Below, in pieces: positions 12,001-25,641 of a DNA stretch of 64,000 bases; position 1 is the stretch's first letter; each line of letters starts with the position of its first letter. The stretch is from Brassica napus (Eukaryota; Streptophyta; Magnoliopsida; Brassicales; Brassicaceae): NCBI RefSeq assembly GCF_020379485.1, contig NC_063444.1, positions 3,358,652-3,422,651 of the forward strand, given 5' to 3'. Made by a program: the position numbers and the translations under genes. A model generated the notes under the pieces. It saw only the letters and a program-made list of their open reading frames with translations, ran no database searches and was not told the DNA's origin.

Positions 12001-13584
12001 GGAGACAAAAGTATCAAGTTCCTAGGAATGATGAACAGCAAAGAAAACACATCCTACCATAAAAAAAAAGATAATGCTTCATTGTTACCTGATTGATCGT
12101 GCACCTCATGTAACGGGGACTACAATTTCCGGTGTCTCTAACTATATAGTCACTAGTAGCAGGCTTCAAAAAAATTATAAAAGAAATTCAGGGGAAAGCT
12201 AAAACAGTTTAACAAAACCCACATACTAAAGATAATGACAATCTCAGACTAATGTCTGAATTGAAAACTCACCGGGGGAGGATTAGCCTGATTACTACGG
12301 CGAGTTTCAAACACAACTGGGCTGGAGCTTGAACCTGGCCTTGGGATTTGATTAGGATCAATCCTTGAGGGCCCAGGAACAGGGGCACCAGGTTGACCCA
12401 TGGCAGAGGGTATGGTGGTCATCGACTGATTTGGCAAAGGTCCCATGCCATATCTTGGTGGTTGCATTTGGCCAGGAAAGCCTAGAGGAGGTGGAGCGAC
12501 CTACCAACATATAAATTTGAAGACCATCAGAATCAACCACCGCAAAGGAAATACATCAAGTGAAAAGATTTTGCTTAAGTTGAATTAGAGAGCCACAAGC
12601 TACAATGCCATTTCAACTCTTTCACGGTCAACTAGTATAATAACCTCACGGCATCACATGTTTCCATCAATCTATACATCAGATTCACAAAAGTTACATA
12701 ACAAGAACATATACCATAACCTTATGCTACCATACCTGCCCTGATGGTGGACCGTAAGGCGAGCCTGATACCGCTGGCCTGCCATAAGGAGCTCCAGGAA
12801 AGGTTGCTGGTGGTGGGGGCATTGAAGAAGCCGCAGAGGGAGCTAATGGTGAATTTCCAGAAAGAGGATGCGCACCAAGTGGCTGCGGAGGAGGCCGCGT
12901 AAAAGGTGATCCAGGAGGCTGTGCATAGGGTGCCGCCTGTGGAGTCGAAACAGCAGCACCAGGGAATTGGGGACCCCTCTGAAATCCCCCTGAACCAGCC
13001 ACCTGGGGTGGCCCGTTACTGACCGGACCACCAAGCATGCCTGAGGGAGGCATAGACATGCCAGATGATCCAACAGGTGGAGGAGGTGAACCAAATCCCA
13101 TTGGGCGTGCCCCTGGAGGAGGACCTGATGGACCAAAAGCTGGAAACCCACTAGAAGAAGCCCCCGGCTGGGCCACTGGTCCTCCAGGCATTGACGGTCT
13201 AGAGCCAAACGGTGGCTGACTAGAAGGTGGACCAGTGGGTCTGCCCAAAGGCACATTAGACGGAAACCCACTTGGCTGTGCTCCAGGAGGAGGACCACTA
13301 GGCCTCCCCATTCCAGCAGGAGGAGGAGGTCCAGGCCTAGCCATAGGAGAAGGCCCTCGCTGCGGAGCTCCCTGAGGGAAAGGTTGCGGTGACTGACCAA
13401 AAGGAGCAGGTGGCCTAGGGCCTGAACCAGGTGGCATCATAGAAGGTGGACGATTCATGCTCAAGTTATGCATATTGTCAGCTAAAGCATTAGCGTTGCC
13501 TTGAGAACCAGGGAAGTAATTTGGTGACCCGGAGTTTCGCTGGTTGTTGGGTCTAATGTCCCCTGGAGGCACAGGAGCAGCCAT
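6068..13584 (-). CDS. SEC24: SEC24-type COPII coat subunit (ortholog of At4g32640)
   Basis: Twenty-four exons, from ATG at 13582-13584 to TGA at 6068-6070: 13584-12736, 12500-12273, 12163-12089, 11986-11888, 11674-11563, 11259-11132, 10839-10720, 10414-10334, 9959-9882, 9789-9697, 9331-9277, 9110-9034, 8959-8888, 8783-8700, 8501-8382, 8291-8223, 8014-7937, 7841-7703, 7614-7450, 7350-7205, 7108-6929, 6753-6665, 6569-6538, 6174-6068. The frame is unbroken for 1091 residues, near the Arabidopsis length. A Pro/Gly/Gln-rich disordered N-terminus (about 1-400) precedes a zinc finger (RCSRC, then CNFCG, about 429-455). The trunk domain (YFFLIDVSMNA), beta-sandwich and helical domains and C-terminal gelsolin-like domain (PLVYPRMIS) follow. 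SEC24 is the cargo-selecting partner of SEC23 on COPII vesicles at ER exit sites. A 5'-UTR intron (about 13642-13811) is likely. One intron carries a 38-bp tandem duplication. Confidence 0.95.
9542..9617. repeat. 38-bp tandem duplication in SEC24 intron
   Basis: Two identical 38-bp copies start at 9542 and 9580, each beginning GGCTACATGCTTACTAAACG. A partial third start lies at 9618. They are in the intron between the exons ending at 9697 and starting at 9331, and do not touch splice sites. Confidence 0.95.
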
Positions 13585-14744
13585 GCTTCGATTACCAGAT
13601 CAAATCCTTACAAAACCTTTTCCACTGTGTTTGCCACAAAATCTACAAATCCAAATGATCAAAATCAGTAACTGTAACAAAGAACTAATGAATGATCAGA
13701 TTTGGATGATGCCAATCCTAAAGAGGAGAACTTTAAAAAAAAAAAAAACTCTAAAGGAAGAAACTTTTTTCTCAAAGATCGTAATTTTGATCCCCAATTC
13801 CAATTACGTACCGGATTTGAGGAAAACGACGGAAAGTTTTCAGATTTGAATGATCCGATCCGGTAAGAATGAGCCCAGAAGCTCAGATCTGAGCACAGAG
13901 AGGGAAAGAGAGAGACAAGGGCGATGATGGTTAAACGGCGTCGGTGTGTATCACGGATTCGGAACGACAATTAAGAATTCCTTTTTTGCGTAGAAGAAGA
14001 AAGGAAGTCTGTGATAGATAATTCGAAAGTACCTTTTAGCGAAACTTCAACAAAATCGGAGGGTTACAAGAATAAAAACGTGAGAGAAGTTGTTGAAGAG
14101 TTGGAAATTTTCTGAATTAATTATTTTGTTTTTATTTTCTTACACATACACACACTTCTGTAGTAAACCAGACAATCAATCTTAGTCTCAAACTAACCGG
14201 ACATGTTTGGCTCTTATTTAAAAAAAAAGAGAAATTGGTTTTAGAAAGAAAGTAGAGAGAGAGACAGGAAAAGAAAAGAGGTGAAAGACTGTTATTTTGG
14301 TTAGCGAGTGAATTTTGGATTTTTTTTGGTGTTCCATGCAATTTCTCTTGGTTCTATCAAAATTATTATTTTTATTTACAAAAAAAATATATATGCAACA
14401 TAACCAACAAAAATTACGTTTACTAATTATATAATCTATATATCAAAATATTGTTCTTATGAATTTGTGATATTTAGTTATCTTAGTTTAATGGTTATAA
14501 ATTATTATGAGCATTGGAACAAGTTTTATCGATAAATTACATAATACTGTATATATATAATCTTTTGAACGATTACAAGTAAAAAATTTCCCACATTAAA
14601 TATAAATTTTACCAATAAGCAATTAACGGATAGTTTTGAAAGAGTATTGTAGCATTCAAGCTTTTGTGAGTCAAATCGTAACGGTTATATATCTCATTCA
14701 GTTTCCATTAAAATGCTCCCAATCAACTCAGACGTTACGCTTTC
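13585..14744. other. SEC24 5' UTR/promoter and flank up to the ARF-GAP gene
   Basis: A probable SEC24 5'-UTR exon lies around 13812-13970, next to a spliceable UTR intron: donor GTACGT read on the minus strand at about 13811, acceptor before 13641. Beyond it, 14220-14290 is purine-rich (GAGAGA repeats), probably core promoter. The sequence from 14350 to 14740 is AT-rich without features; the ARF-GAP 3' UTR must lie at its end. Confidence 0.5.
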
Positions 14745-17700
14745 TCAGTCAAAGGGATTTCCTCTAGAAACATAAGCATTTGGGTTTGCAGAAGGATATC
14801 CATTAAAGTTTGCTTGATGATATGAGTGTGCACCGTTGTAAGTAGCTTCTGCATTACCCATGCTATTCATCTCTTGCCTTCTGCACACAAAACCAATTTT
14901 ATTTTTTTGCCATAAAGTGATATATAAGAAAACTAAGAAGTACAATGTTATTTACCTGAAAGATGGGGGCATGTTTACATGTGGTTGCTGCCCTGCGTAT
15001 GCACCTAATACCCCATGACACAAGCGTTAGAATAGACTTCAATTAAAACATGAAAACACTTGTTGCAATACATAAATTTTGTCTCACCAGGGAGAAGATT
15101 GGATGCAAGAGATGGAGAAGTTGGAGACAAAGCTGGTGCGTAAAAAGGAGACTGAGAGGCCATCATTAGTCCAAACGAATCTGCAGCCATGCTTGATGAA
15201 TCCGAAGCACCTCTTGGAACTGACACAATAGGCAAGCCTCCTCCTTGTGTGTATTCCATTGAAGGATACTGAAAAAGACACATTAAAACATGGGAATTTT
15301 AGTGATAGTGGCATCTCGAGACATCAATGTTGTGATGATGTTAATGAAGTAGGTTTCATACTTGTGGTGTTTGGTTTGGACATGTATCATCATAACTGAC
15401 ATCAAAGGGATTTGATGATGGTTTTGCCGTGTATGGAAAGGCTCCAGTAGCCTACCAAGAAAAGGATATCACATGTAAGATCAGCTCAAAATCTATTAAT
15501 CGGATCCTAATAATCAATTATGCCAAATAAAATACCACAGGATATTGATAATATTGCATGCCATATCCCATGCCATGATGTTGAGCATGAACTTGAGGGG
15601 AGGCAAATGAGAAGCCTCCAGAGAAAAGGTCCTGCCAATAATGGTTAAGACTCTTATGATTGTAGATACCAAAAGAGTAAATCCAATATAAACTAAAAGG
15701 AAAGTGTTTGTTACCTCAGGAAGTGCACTTCTTACGTTTGATTTTGTCTCTTCTTGATGATCTCCATAAGCATAATTTGTGATAGCTAGTGTTGACTGTT
15801 CCGTAGAGGTTCCTGATGGTTCCTTATGTGGTGTAGATGAATCCACCTATGTTAGCACATGAACAAAACATATAGTATAATAACCTTTTACTTTTGATTC
15901 TTTGTCAATGTGTGTTTAAAAACTATCTCAGACACCAACCTGGTTATTTTCAGCTGCACTTGTTGTAACCATATCTTTTGTACGTAAGTTATCACCAGCA
16001 TCAGGTAGAAGAGCTAGCTCTAAAGAACCGGCGTGCGAGATTGTAGGTGCTGTGACAAAAGAAGTAACACTGTCTTGTGTTCTTGGCACCTGTTGGGTCT
16101 CAGGGTTAGCTGCAGGATGATTGTCCTCAGAAGGATCAGAGTATCCAAACAACAAAGCTTCCAAAGAGTTAGGAGCTGGACCCTCAATGGCCTTTTGAGA
16201 AGGTACATCATCAATTAAACTTCCAGGACTCTCCATTTTACTAGATGATGCAGCCAACTACAAAACATAAAAGAAAAGGTACACATCTTCACCGTATACG
16301 TAACATGAGTTTGTAGATTATTACACTTTACCTGATTGCTCATTGGATCCTTCTTTTTTTCAACTTTGACAATTTTTTCAACGCGCAAACGAGGATGATT
16401 CTCGCCTATGAGCTCACTGGCATGGCGTACAATGGGCAAACCGGAAGTTTCCTTGTTGTTAGAGAGGTCTAGTGATTTGGAGCTTCCTCTTGGCTCTCTA
16501 CGCGCATCGTATCTCTTAACACTTCCATCGTCTCTGTACCTATCGTCAACAATCTCAAAGCGGATAGGACTCTTTGGTAAGGCTCTAGACTTTGGGTTAT
16601 GTGTAACAAGTTGTTGTTGTTGTTGTTTAGGTTCCTTGCCTTCAAAATAATACTTAAGAGATCTGTTTCCACTCTTTATTTCAAGTTTATCAACAGAGTG
16701 AAAGCTTCTAGATCCCAAGAAGTTTGCACTGGCCTTCTTGCTTTCCTTGTAATCATCAGTCACAGCCTGAGTGGAAACAGAACAAACTTGTAAAAAAATT
16801 GAAAACTGTGTAAATAGGGCACGTCTTCAACATTGGAGCATATAGTACAACTGTCCCATAATTAGCTTTAGATTTGGCTAAGTTGAGAAAATGTTCATGC
16901 AGATTCCCTAGCAAAGGAGGCTAGGAACCGAGAAGTCATTTTTTCCCATGTAGATGAGACCCGGCGGTTCAACTTGACATGATTGTATGGGTAGTTGACA
17001 AAAAAAGAAAAGAAAATGAAGCATCTAAGAAAAGCAGTGTACCGGTTTTTGCTGTGAGATCTTGTCATTGCTCTCACTACTGTATCTTTTATCCACATAG
17101 ACACTTCTGATAAAGTCTCTGAGCTTGAAAATGTTACTGAACAAGAAGAAAGAAAAAAAATGAGGTTTAACTATAAAGTATTTAACGTTAATAATAGTTC
17201 GGTTCAGAAAAAAAAAAACTATAAAGTAATGCTACTCCTCTTAGTGTTTTAAATCGGTCTGAGATTTAATAAAATGTCCATGAACCTGGCATCAGGGTAA
17301 GCATCACGCTGAGTATCCCATTCTTTAAAATAAATTTGCCTGGCTCGCTGCAAAGAAACAAAGCAAAACATATCACTATGGAAGTTTATAAAGATAACAA
17401 TTGTTCTAACATTACACAAACCTCGTTTCCTCCTGCACGAAGTGCACTAACTTCTTCTGCCGTGAACTTGGCCATTGATATAGATTTCACACGATGTGTA
17501 AACTCTCGACTAGACATATACACAAGGAGAAAAAGAGGTCTTACACACATGATATGGGACAACACTTTTCAAGTTCAAATGAGGAACCTCGAGAGAAAAT
17601 ACATACTGGATTCCGCTGCAGTTGATGCAGACAAAAGTCCAGAACGTTGAGCAGACATATTGTGGACCCTGCAAGACTCAGATTATCCGAAAACTTAATA

Positions 17701-17901
17701 AAAGAAACCAGCTACATTGAGCCATTTATAGTTGACTTGATAAGCATGTTTTTATATAAACTATTAAAAAGAAGAATTAAAGATGGTTCCTGGCCAACAT
17801 ACCAGACTGTTGCAGTTGATGCATCTTCGATTCTCGGGAAGCTTCAGCAAACTCCTGATAGCCTTTTCAGTTCGCTCGTCTTCCTTCATCTTGCTCCCCA
17901 T
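14745..17901 (-). CDS. ARF GTPase-activating zinc-finger protein (ortholog of At4g32630)
   Basis: Thirteen exons, from ATG at 17899-17901 to TGA at 14745-14747: 17901-17803, 17668-17607, 17509-17422, 17347-17286, 17136-17043, 16766-16332, 16257-15940, 15846-15715, 15631-15536, 15451-15362, 15268-15088, 15004-14956, 14880-14745. The frame is unbroken for 613 residues. The N-terminus is a complete ARF-GAP domain: Cys27-x2-Cys30-x16-Cys47-x2-Cys50, followed by GIHR with the catalytic-finger arginine at about 55. The rest is long, low-complexity and rich in Ser, Gln and Asn, as in the plant AGD14-like class. ARF-GAPs stimulate GTP hydrolysis on ARF small GTPases during vesicle budding. The start is supported by MGSK followed by basic residues just before the zinc finger. 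The partner GTPase cannot be read from sequence. Confidence 0.92.
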
Positions 17902-18915
17902 TGTTGGCAAAAAACTTTCCCACTCTTATCAAGAAAATCAATTATCTCAAATGAGAAATCCTATCAAATAGCAATGCCATCATTACCAAATCACCTGAGA
18001 AAGAACAGAGGAACAAAAAAAACACCATCTTAAGCCAAAAGAATTTTAACGTTATTCTCTGGTGCATGTTTCAATCTTGAAAGTTTCATATGAGAAGATC
18101 ACCAAAAAAAAAAAAGTTTCATATGAGATAAAAAGTTGCAAGATTGTTGTTTCCGGAAACTCATTACGTTACACAGAATCAAAATTCTTCCTAATCGTTT
18201 CCTCTGTTGGATACAAACGCACATAAAAGACGAGAATCTTGAGGTTTTTTATTTCCTTGTGCTATAAGGTATTGCAAAACCTAAAAAGAAGAGAAGAGAG
18301 AAACCTTACAGAAGAAATAAAGATGAAACAGCCAGGGAAAAAAGAATGGAGGTGACAAGAAGATGATCTCTGTCTCTCTCAGGTTACAGAGATGGCAAAA
18401 ATAGAGAAGGAGCCAGCAAAAGAAAGGAGACATTCTCCTGAAAAACTGCTGTCTTGAAAGCTTTCCCGCCGTTGAAGTCTCTCTTCTCACTCTCTCATTT
18501 CATGTAGATAACCAAAACGAGCTATATAACTCTTAAACCATTAGGGTAGATCCGCCTTAAAACGCAAGTTATGTTTGTTTTGTTTTGTTCATTTGATTTA
18601 CCAAACAGACACAAATGATCTACACAGTCTTATTTTAGATTGGAATAAGAAATAAAATTATTAGTGTCCCATAACAACATATCAAGAGAAAACACCCTTC
18701 TTATTTTATTAACAACTATCGGTTTAACATATGCCATGAATAAAAACGTATGCTTCAAGACCATTTTACTTAAATTCTGATTTTGATCTTTCTAATAACA
18801 CAAGATATTGTAATTATACGCTACAATAGCAACATGATATTCAATTCAAACCTTGTTCCCTAGCTGATCAAAAAAACTAAACACAGCAACAGTTGCAGAA
18901 TTTAATTTTTTTTTT
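17902..18915. other. Upstream region of the ARF-GAP gene and 3' flank of the polycomb-like gene
   Basis: The first half is probably 5' UTR of the minus-strand ARF-GAP gene, possibly with a UTR intron (acceptor AG read on the minus strand near 17994). The plus-strand ORFs at 17336-18033 are shadows of that gene. The region 18540-18915 is AT-rich and should contain the 3' UTR of the Enhancer-of-polycomb-like gene. Confidence 0.5.
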
Positions 18916-21900
18916 TTAAAATGATTTATTTACGTTGCAGTGCCGTCTCCCCATGCTACCGTCTGCAAACATGAGAGCAGCTGCAGCTTTCTGGATGGCT
19001 AGATCTGCTTTGTACCTCAATCTCTCTGCTCTTTCTCGCTTGACCTTGGCTATAGCCCACGCCCTCCTTGCAGCACCAGCTGCTTCTCGCAGTTTGTACT
19101 CATCAGTATCCCTACTACTACTACTATGTAACTCTTCCGCATCAAGACAAACAAGACTGGAACCGGGGGATTCATAATAGCCTCTTGCATTCCATCGTTC
19201 ACTCATGTTCCTCTTCCCGTTGATTCTCTGAGACTTGTTTTGGTGACATCCATTCCCACCGCTCGAGAAATATCCCATGCCTAGGTCACGTGGAGAATAC
19301 GTCCCTGGATGACTCGGAAAATCCTCCGAATGCTCGTAGTGGTGGTGGTTTGAATATACAAACCTCTCATCTCCAGAGGCGAGACCAACGCATCTTCTTC
19401 CTGCTAAATAAATGAAAGACAACTCATATAGAGAAGAACCAGCAGAGTCCATAGAGGATTTTAGAAAACAAAGCAGGTAAAAGAGGGTTACCAGATGAAT
19501 TATAAGCATCATAATTTCCCAGAGCAGTACTATGTTGATGAGCATAAACCGATAGCTTCTTCTGATGTGACCGGTGTTTTGTTCCCCTGTGCTTGACTTC
19601 CAAACCTCGAGGCTTAAAACAGAAAGCAAACATCGCTGGCTTCTCACCAGGTGATTCTTTCATCTGTGACGACCCATTCGAGTTTGGAGTGTTTGCTTTG
19701 CTCATAACCAACTCCCACTTTTTAACCTCTCGTTGATACTTTTCCCACAGAGGTGGCTGAAATGAAGATGTACAAAAACAAGTGTTTATATAAGGCGCAA
19801 GTGTTCTTGCAGAAACATATTACAGCAGAATAACTACATCATTGTTGAGCCAACAATTAAGAGTAATCTACAAACTACGTAGTATATAAAACAACTAGCC
19901 CTACTGTCCAAAAATCTGCGTTTCACCCAAGTACATAAATATCTATATAGCACCTAGCAATGCAGGTTTTGACAAGAAAAAAAGATGGAAAGGCATTAGA
20001 GATCATACCTGAAGATGCCTGATTAGTGGCATTCCCTTCCTCTGCCTCTTTGTTCTCCAGTGTTCATATATTGTTGTTTCCATTGCTTCCAAGGATCCAA
20101 CACCGGCCATCAGTTCTTGAATTTCGATTGAGGTAAAGTGATCACGCTGCTTTACATATGAAGCCTTCTCTAACATGTCCATCGCCTTCTCAAACATGTC
20201 CTCACTCATCTCACAAGAAGCACTATTCTCAGCATCCGAACACTCACGAATTCTCGCAAGGCACTGCTCATCATCGCTGTCCATGTCATACAAAACACGT
20301 GAAGGATCCAATGCCATCTCAACATCAGTTTCAGTCTGCCTGTAATATTTAGAACAACTGCGGATAAACTCAGCTTCTGTTCCATCAGAACTATCTGCTT
20401 CTATCATACGGATTCCAGGAATAGGAATATTTCTAACTAAAGCAGCCCTGGTATTTCTATTGTAGCACTCTTCATGCATCTCTTTGAAAAGAAACCACTG
20501 GCCCCTATCAGGGAATTCTAGGGTCCAATCTTTTCCTCCTTTCCACATCATAGCATGTGTAAACCTGTTTGTCGACCCAGGCTGCAGAAATTGATGTGCC
20601 CTGTGTGAGTATTTTGTTGCCCCTGATATTTTCACGGCAAGTTTCCATTCGTTTTTATCAAACGGCTCCAGGAAAATCTGAGCTCCATATTCTCTCCACC
20701 CTCTGTCTCCAAGAGTGACTAACACATTGGCATCACAGAAACTAGACTCCAAATCTTTCTGACGACGTACGGAAACATCAGCAGCAGACCTTCTAATTCT
20801 TTTGTTTGGAAGCCCCTTGTGCAGGGAACCTTTGTTTCTTGAATCTGAACCCCCAGAAGGTAATGAATATGACACCTGGGTACGTCGCTTCTTAGGTCCA
20901 CTTCCCAAATTAGTGTGCAGAAACTCTCCCTTTGAATCCGACCAACCATGTGAGAGATGGCCATTTAAAGAACTTTTGCTTCGTTGCCACATACTTCTTG
21001 GGGCAGTGGCCTTGGGACTTGAGGTGCTACCTTGAATATTCGAAGCAAGATTACGTGACTGCAGAGCACCATCTTCAGAATGATCAGATACTGGAACTTG
21101 AATATTAATGCCATTCATCGCAACGTTAGACCTGGTTTCGTGCTTATGTCTGACAACAGAAGAGCTGCATGACATCCCGTTTTCAGAATTAAACCCTAGA
21201 TGCTGCCTTTGAGTGTCATGAAGGTCTCCTGACTCTTGCGCTTCCTGCCCTCTGGAAGAAGTGGTAGTTGGTCCGCTATCTGCCAGATCACAACCTCCAT
21301 CTGTTACTAAATTACGTTCAGTTCCTAGGCATTCGGCTGAATCTTGACCCAACTCTCTCACCATTTCCAGGTGTAAATTGAGGAACAGTGTAGGTGGTCG
21401 TGAAGTAAAATGCAGTGCAAATGGGGGCGTGCTTTGCTTCTTGTAGCAAGCAGATATGGGCAAGGCTTCAACGGATGACGATCTTCTAGAAACAAATCCT
21501 GAGCTGATTCCATGCCTAGATCTCTTCTGCATAACCTGATGTTCAAATAAAAAAACAAGTGTGTAAGATAAACAATAAACGTGAAAGGGAACTAAACAAT
21601 TTACCAGAACCATGCATTAAACCATCATGGTACCTTCTGCATGGCCTTCATGTTATCGGGTGTACATTCGGAAGTTGACACTTGCTTAACCAGCAAAGAA
21701 TGCCTCCTGAAATTATGTTCCAAGTATGACCACTTCAAATTTTTCACTTCATGGAAACTGTAGAACTGAAATGCAAATTGCCTTTGCAAGCCTGGGACGA
21801 AAGAAACTTGGAGACCAATTGAGGAAACTGGCGAATTCAAATCAGCATCCGCTCCTTGTACTCCTTGCTTATTAGAATGATCCACTACCGTCAAGATATG

Positions 21901-23877
21901 AAAAATCAACTGAACAGCTTCCATTATGCAGCCTTCAAAAATTAGATACCTTAACCCATCTTGGTTATTCAAGAAAATCATTTCCAAACAAACCCGTGGC
22001 CACAAAATCACAAGTGTACCATGACGAAGCAAAAGTGCTACACGTGAAAGCCGGTCAAGATCCGCCAAAAAAAAGTAGTTCATCAACGAAACAACCTGTA
22101 GGCTAAGGGACAACTCAACTGGCACTCTGTCATTCCACGGACAGTAAATCTCCAGAAGCCCAGAATCTTCGAAAGGCAAAAATTCTACTTCAGGATCCGG
22201 ATATTTTGAGACATGAAGCTGCTCAACACTATTCTCACCTGACCCCTTGTAGATTCCTTTTTTTGCTGTATGAAGTCGTCTCCTATAATAGACAAGAGGA
22301 TATATGCTACTCTTACAGAAACCAGAGCCTTCCAACAAGGACTCATTCACACTCGGTCCACATGATGGAAGAGAACTAGCAGATCTATCTGTGTACTGAC
22401 CTGTAGTGCCCCTAACAACATCCCCATTCATTTTCAGAGGTTCATCAGATGTCATTATTTCTGATTTTTTCCATCTTCTTACAGCCTTAAGAGTGGAAGA
22501 CTTGTCCCGATGCATAGACCTAGCCAACCATTTTATGATCGGTTCTGACTCCATGTCGCCCATGCAGCAATCATCTTCTAGCTTTACCTTCTGCTTCTCC
22601 TCGTCTTCACTGGATTTATCATTCCCTTTTATTTTTGGAGTAGATTTGGAATCTGAACTGCTCCCTTTCCTTAGATTTTTTCCAGGAACTTCAGAAGGGA
22701 ACAACAGGATTTTGAATCTTTCACCCTGTAAATTGATCCACTCTTCATCGCGATCATCATATTTTACATGATGCAGGTTCTTGTCTCCATCGTAACCATC
22801 CACAAAGCCATGATACCAATTCTCATCCAAAGGCCACAGAACTTTTATTTGTTTGTTTAACAACCAGTGTGAATCCACATCTGAATATGATATTTCATAA
22901 AAGTGTCGCCTTCTCCGAACTTTACTCTTCCCATCCAGCTGTCTCCTTGGTCGCAACGATCTATCATCAGGGTCGTCTGAGACAGATTTGGAACTAAACA
23001 ACTCAGACTGAGGAGCAGCTGAATTCTTACCAGAAGATAACGGGTTCAATCTACTGGCAGACGGTGAACCAGGAGTAACAGGATTCAAAGGAAACTGGGT
23101 GCAGTTCGGATCAAAGCGCGAAGACAGCATTCTAGCTGCATTAGCTTCAAGATTCTCCTCGTCATCTTCTTGTGATACCTTGGATATTCTACCGGATGAA
23201 GACTTCGCCTCGTTGTTCCCCGCGCGTCTGCTTGATGCCGAGGACTTCCTTTTTCTGCTATTACAGGGCTTTTGCTTAACAACCAGCTGGTCATCCTTCA
23301 CTGGAAGCGGATCAGAATGCACGTTTTCCAACTGCAGCTGAGCTACTGAATCAGATTCTTTTACTTCTTTGCCACAGTCCTCCTCTTCGGCTTTAGAGAG
23401 CTGATCCTGAGCACTAGATTCTTCACCAGCTTCCTTGAAAAGCTTATCAAGCAGCTCCTCCTGACTACCAGATTCACCAGCAGACTTCTGTACAAGGCCA
23501 TTCTCAAACCTACTCCTCCCAACAAAATCCCTCCTACGTCTAGGCACATAGATCATACTACCAGCCAAACCAAGCCCATTACTATCACACAACCCCACAC
23601 TGGAGTCCTCCAAGCTCTCCAAAACCGTGGTGCCATTACATGCATTATCAACTAACTTGTCGTCTTCGCTATCCACTTGCTTAAAGCTACTTAGAGAAAC
23701 AACTTTCCTGATCCTCTTGTCCTGCTTACCACCATCATTCCCAGGACTATTTTTCCTCTTTAAGCTCTTACTCACAGAATCGTTGCTAATGCTGGACTTA
23801 TAAAGCGTCTTAAGATCCAACGACCTCGATTTCTTCGGAACTCCCACTGCATCAGAGCTCCCTAGACTATCTTCCAT
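18916..23877 (-). CDS. Enhancer-of-polycomb-like chromatin protein (ortholog of At4g32620)
   Basis: Four exons: 23877-21634, 21535-20009, 19756-19492, 19400-18916 (stop TAA). The frame is unbroken for 1506 residues. I start at ATG 23875-23877 (MEDSLGSS); the longer ORF upstream has no conserved appearance. The N-terminal third is charged and nuclear-looking (KKSRS, KRKNS, RRRRDF). A Tudor-like segment lies at about residues 320-395 (SHWLLNKQIKVLW, WYHGFVDGYD, DDRDEEWI). The C-terminal half carries the E(Pc)-like region (GATKYSHRAHQ, MMWKGGKDW) and ends with an Ala/Arg-rich helix. From family knowledge, plant EPCR proteins join PWWP, ARID and TRB proteins in the PEAT complex, which controls histone acetylation and heterochromatin. 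Assigning this gene to that complex is inference from homology. A 5'-UTR intron with donor near 24122 is likely. Confidence 0.92.
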
Positions 23878-25603
23878 GAAATACAGCTCGAAACGAAAAA
23901 AACCCAGAATCAAAATCTCAAGGTCTCAAATCACATCTTCAGATCTGTGACATCAAGACGAAACCCAGAATCACAAAATTACCCAAAATAGATAAAACGA
24001 AGAACATACAAGTTTCCCCCCAAAAAAAAAGAAGAAAAAAACCCGATCATGCATTCAAATCCAAACAATTTTCTCGAGAATCAAGCGAATTCAACAATAA
24101 AGGAGAAATCTGCATACTTACCTGCATCACTTTATCTGACGAAATCGACTCCTTAAGGATCTTTGTAATCGCCGCAATCCCGAAATCAAAATTAGGGCTT
24201 CGGTGAATCGGACTGCGAATCGGATCCCTAATCGATCAAAACTTCTTTTTTCCCCAAATTATTCGTTCAATTTCGCGGAAAATAAAAGGCAATTTTGGTT
24301 TTCTTTTTTAACCGTGAGAAACGGAGAGAGCTAGGGTTTCGTATGGGAGTAAGGTTTTTTCAGTTAAGACACATATATTCCAAATTAAAAAAAGGATGGA
24401 TGATTGATACCGTCCGATCTCGACGCGCTACTAATTCGACGATCAAGATTTTATTTTTGGATAATTTCGAGAAATAAATCTGCAACAGAAAAAGGCTAGG
24501 ATGGACGTTTTGGATCCTCTGTTGGGAAATATTATTGACGGCCAGGATTTAAAGATTTCCTCGGAGAGAATAAAATTGTTCATATAGTAATTCTCACGTG
24601 TGTTGTGCTGGTACAAGAAAAAAAAAAAAAAAATTCTCACGTGTGTTGCTAAACCTACCACATAATCCGTGTGCTGTTAAATCCCCCCCCCCCCCCATAA
24701 TCACGATTGTTTAACTTATAAGAGCATCATTTTCAAGTAACAACTAGTTTTGCTAGAGGATAATTGAAATTATTAAAGGCATTCACAAATTATAACTTAA
24801 AAAAAAAACTTTATTTAACTGATTATTCTTCTTTTGTGATTGCCACAAAATAATATATATAGAATTCTATTTATATGTCATATATACACACACATAAACT
24901 CTATTTTCTCTTAATTTTTTCCTTGCGAGGCCAACCAAAACGAAATTGAAGAGGAAGAGGATGTGGTTTAGTATGTTGAATGTACCGGTTGATTAAGTTC
25001 ATAGAAATTGTGTTACAAAAAAAAAACAAGGAGATTAAAAAGTTCATAGAAAAGCATGCCAATTAAGATACATCAAAATATCAAATACAGTATATATGTA
25101 CTTTTGAAAATCTTATTAAAATGAAAATCTTAATTAATTGAATTGTTTTTTTTTTGGACCAAAAAGAAAAATCTTAGTTAATTGAATAGTTTTTTTTGAA
25201 CCAAAAATGAAAAATTATATTTTCCCTGAGTAGTAGTTATTGCTAGAAATGAAAAAAAATAAATGTAAAAATTATAGGGGTTACTGAGGTAATCGAACCC
25301 AAGAATTGTGGGTCAAATTGCTCAATTTCAAAAGAACTCTTTCGTAACAGAGAGAGCAAGCCGTCAAATTGCTCAATTTCAAAAGAACTTTTATTGAGTC
25401 AACTGGACCCCACATCAAATGGGTCCCCCTAACTGTCACTAACCGTCACCTTCTTCTTCTTCGTTTACTTCACTGTATATATACGCATACTACGAGCTCT
25501 CTTGTTTATTCGTTTTAACAAACTCTCCAAAACGAAGCTGCTCTACGTCTCCTCTCTCTCGCTACTCTTTCAACTGATCAGCATCGCTCTATCTTCGCCG
25601 AGT
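23878..25603. other. Promoter side of the polycomb-like gene; start of the accessory block
   Basis: The region 23878-24300 is UTR/promoter of the minus-strand gene. From about 24300 it is non-coding and AT-rich, with a 15-base C run at 24683-24697 and A/T homopolymers. Within 25310-25400, a short stretch reading GTCAAATTGCTCAATTTC occurs twice (about 25311 and 25364). No gene is recognised. Confidence 0.5.
24683..24697. repeat. C15 homopolymer
   Basis: There are fifteen consecutive C in an AT-rich intergenic setting. Exact length in homopolymers is assembly-sensitive. Confidence 0.9.
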
Positions 25604-25641
25604 ATGTCTTCCTCTAGCTCTACAGCTTCTGAGACGAACAG
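25604..25641 (+). other. Possible first exon of the disrupted LRR gene
   Basis: An ATG at 25604 opens a short serine-rich peptide (MSSSSSTASETN) ending at a good donor (AG|GTATGT). It lies downstream of a TATATATA-like stretch near 25475. Direct splicing to the LRR exon at 31161 would be out of phase, so either another exon is missing or the gene is dead. This is a weak call. Confidence 0.25.

Noticed and set aside
12843..13400. Minus-strand ORF of 185 residues and plus-strand ORF at 13037-13219 in SEC24 exon 1
   Set aside because: Alternative frames of the GC-rich, Pro/Gly-coding SEC24 first exon, with no independent support.
17336..18033. Plus-strand ORFs of 104 and 128 residues
   Set aside because: They run antisense across spliced exons and introns of the ARF-GAP gene, whose exons join perfectly in phase.
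22406..22771. Plus-strand ORF of 121 residues
   Set aside because: Antisense shadow of the long polycomb-like coding exon.
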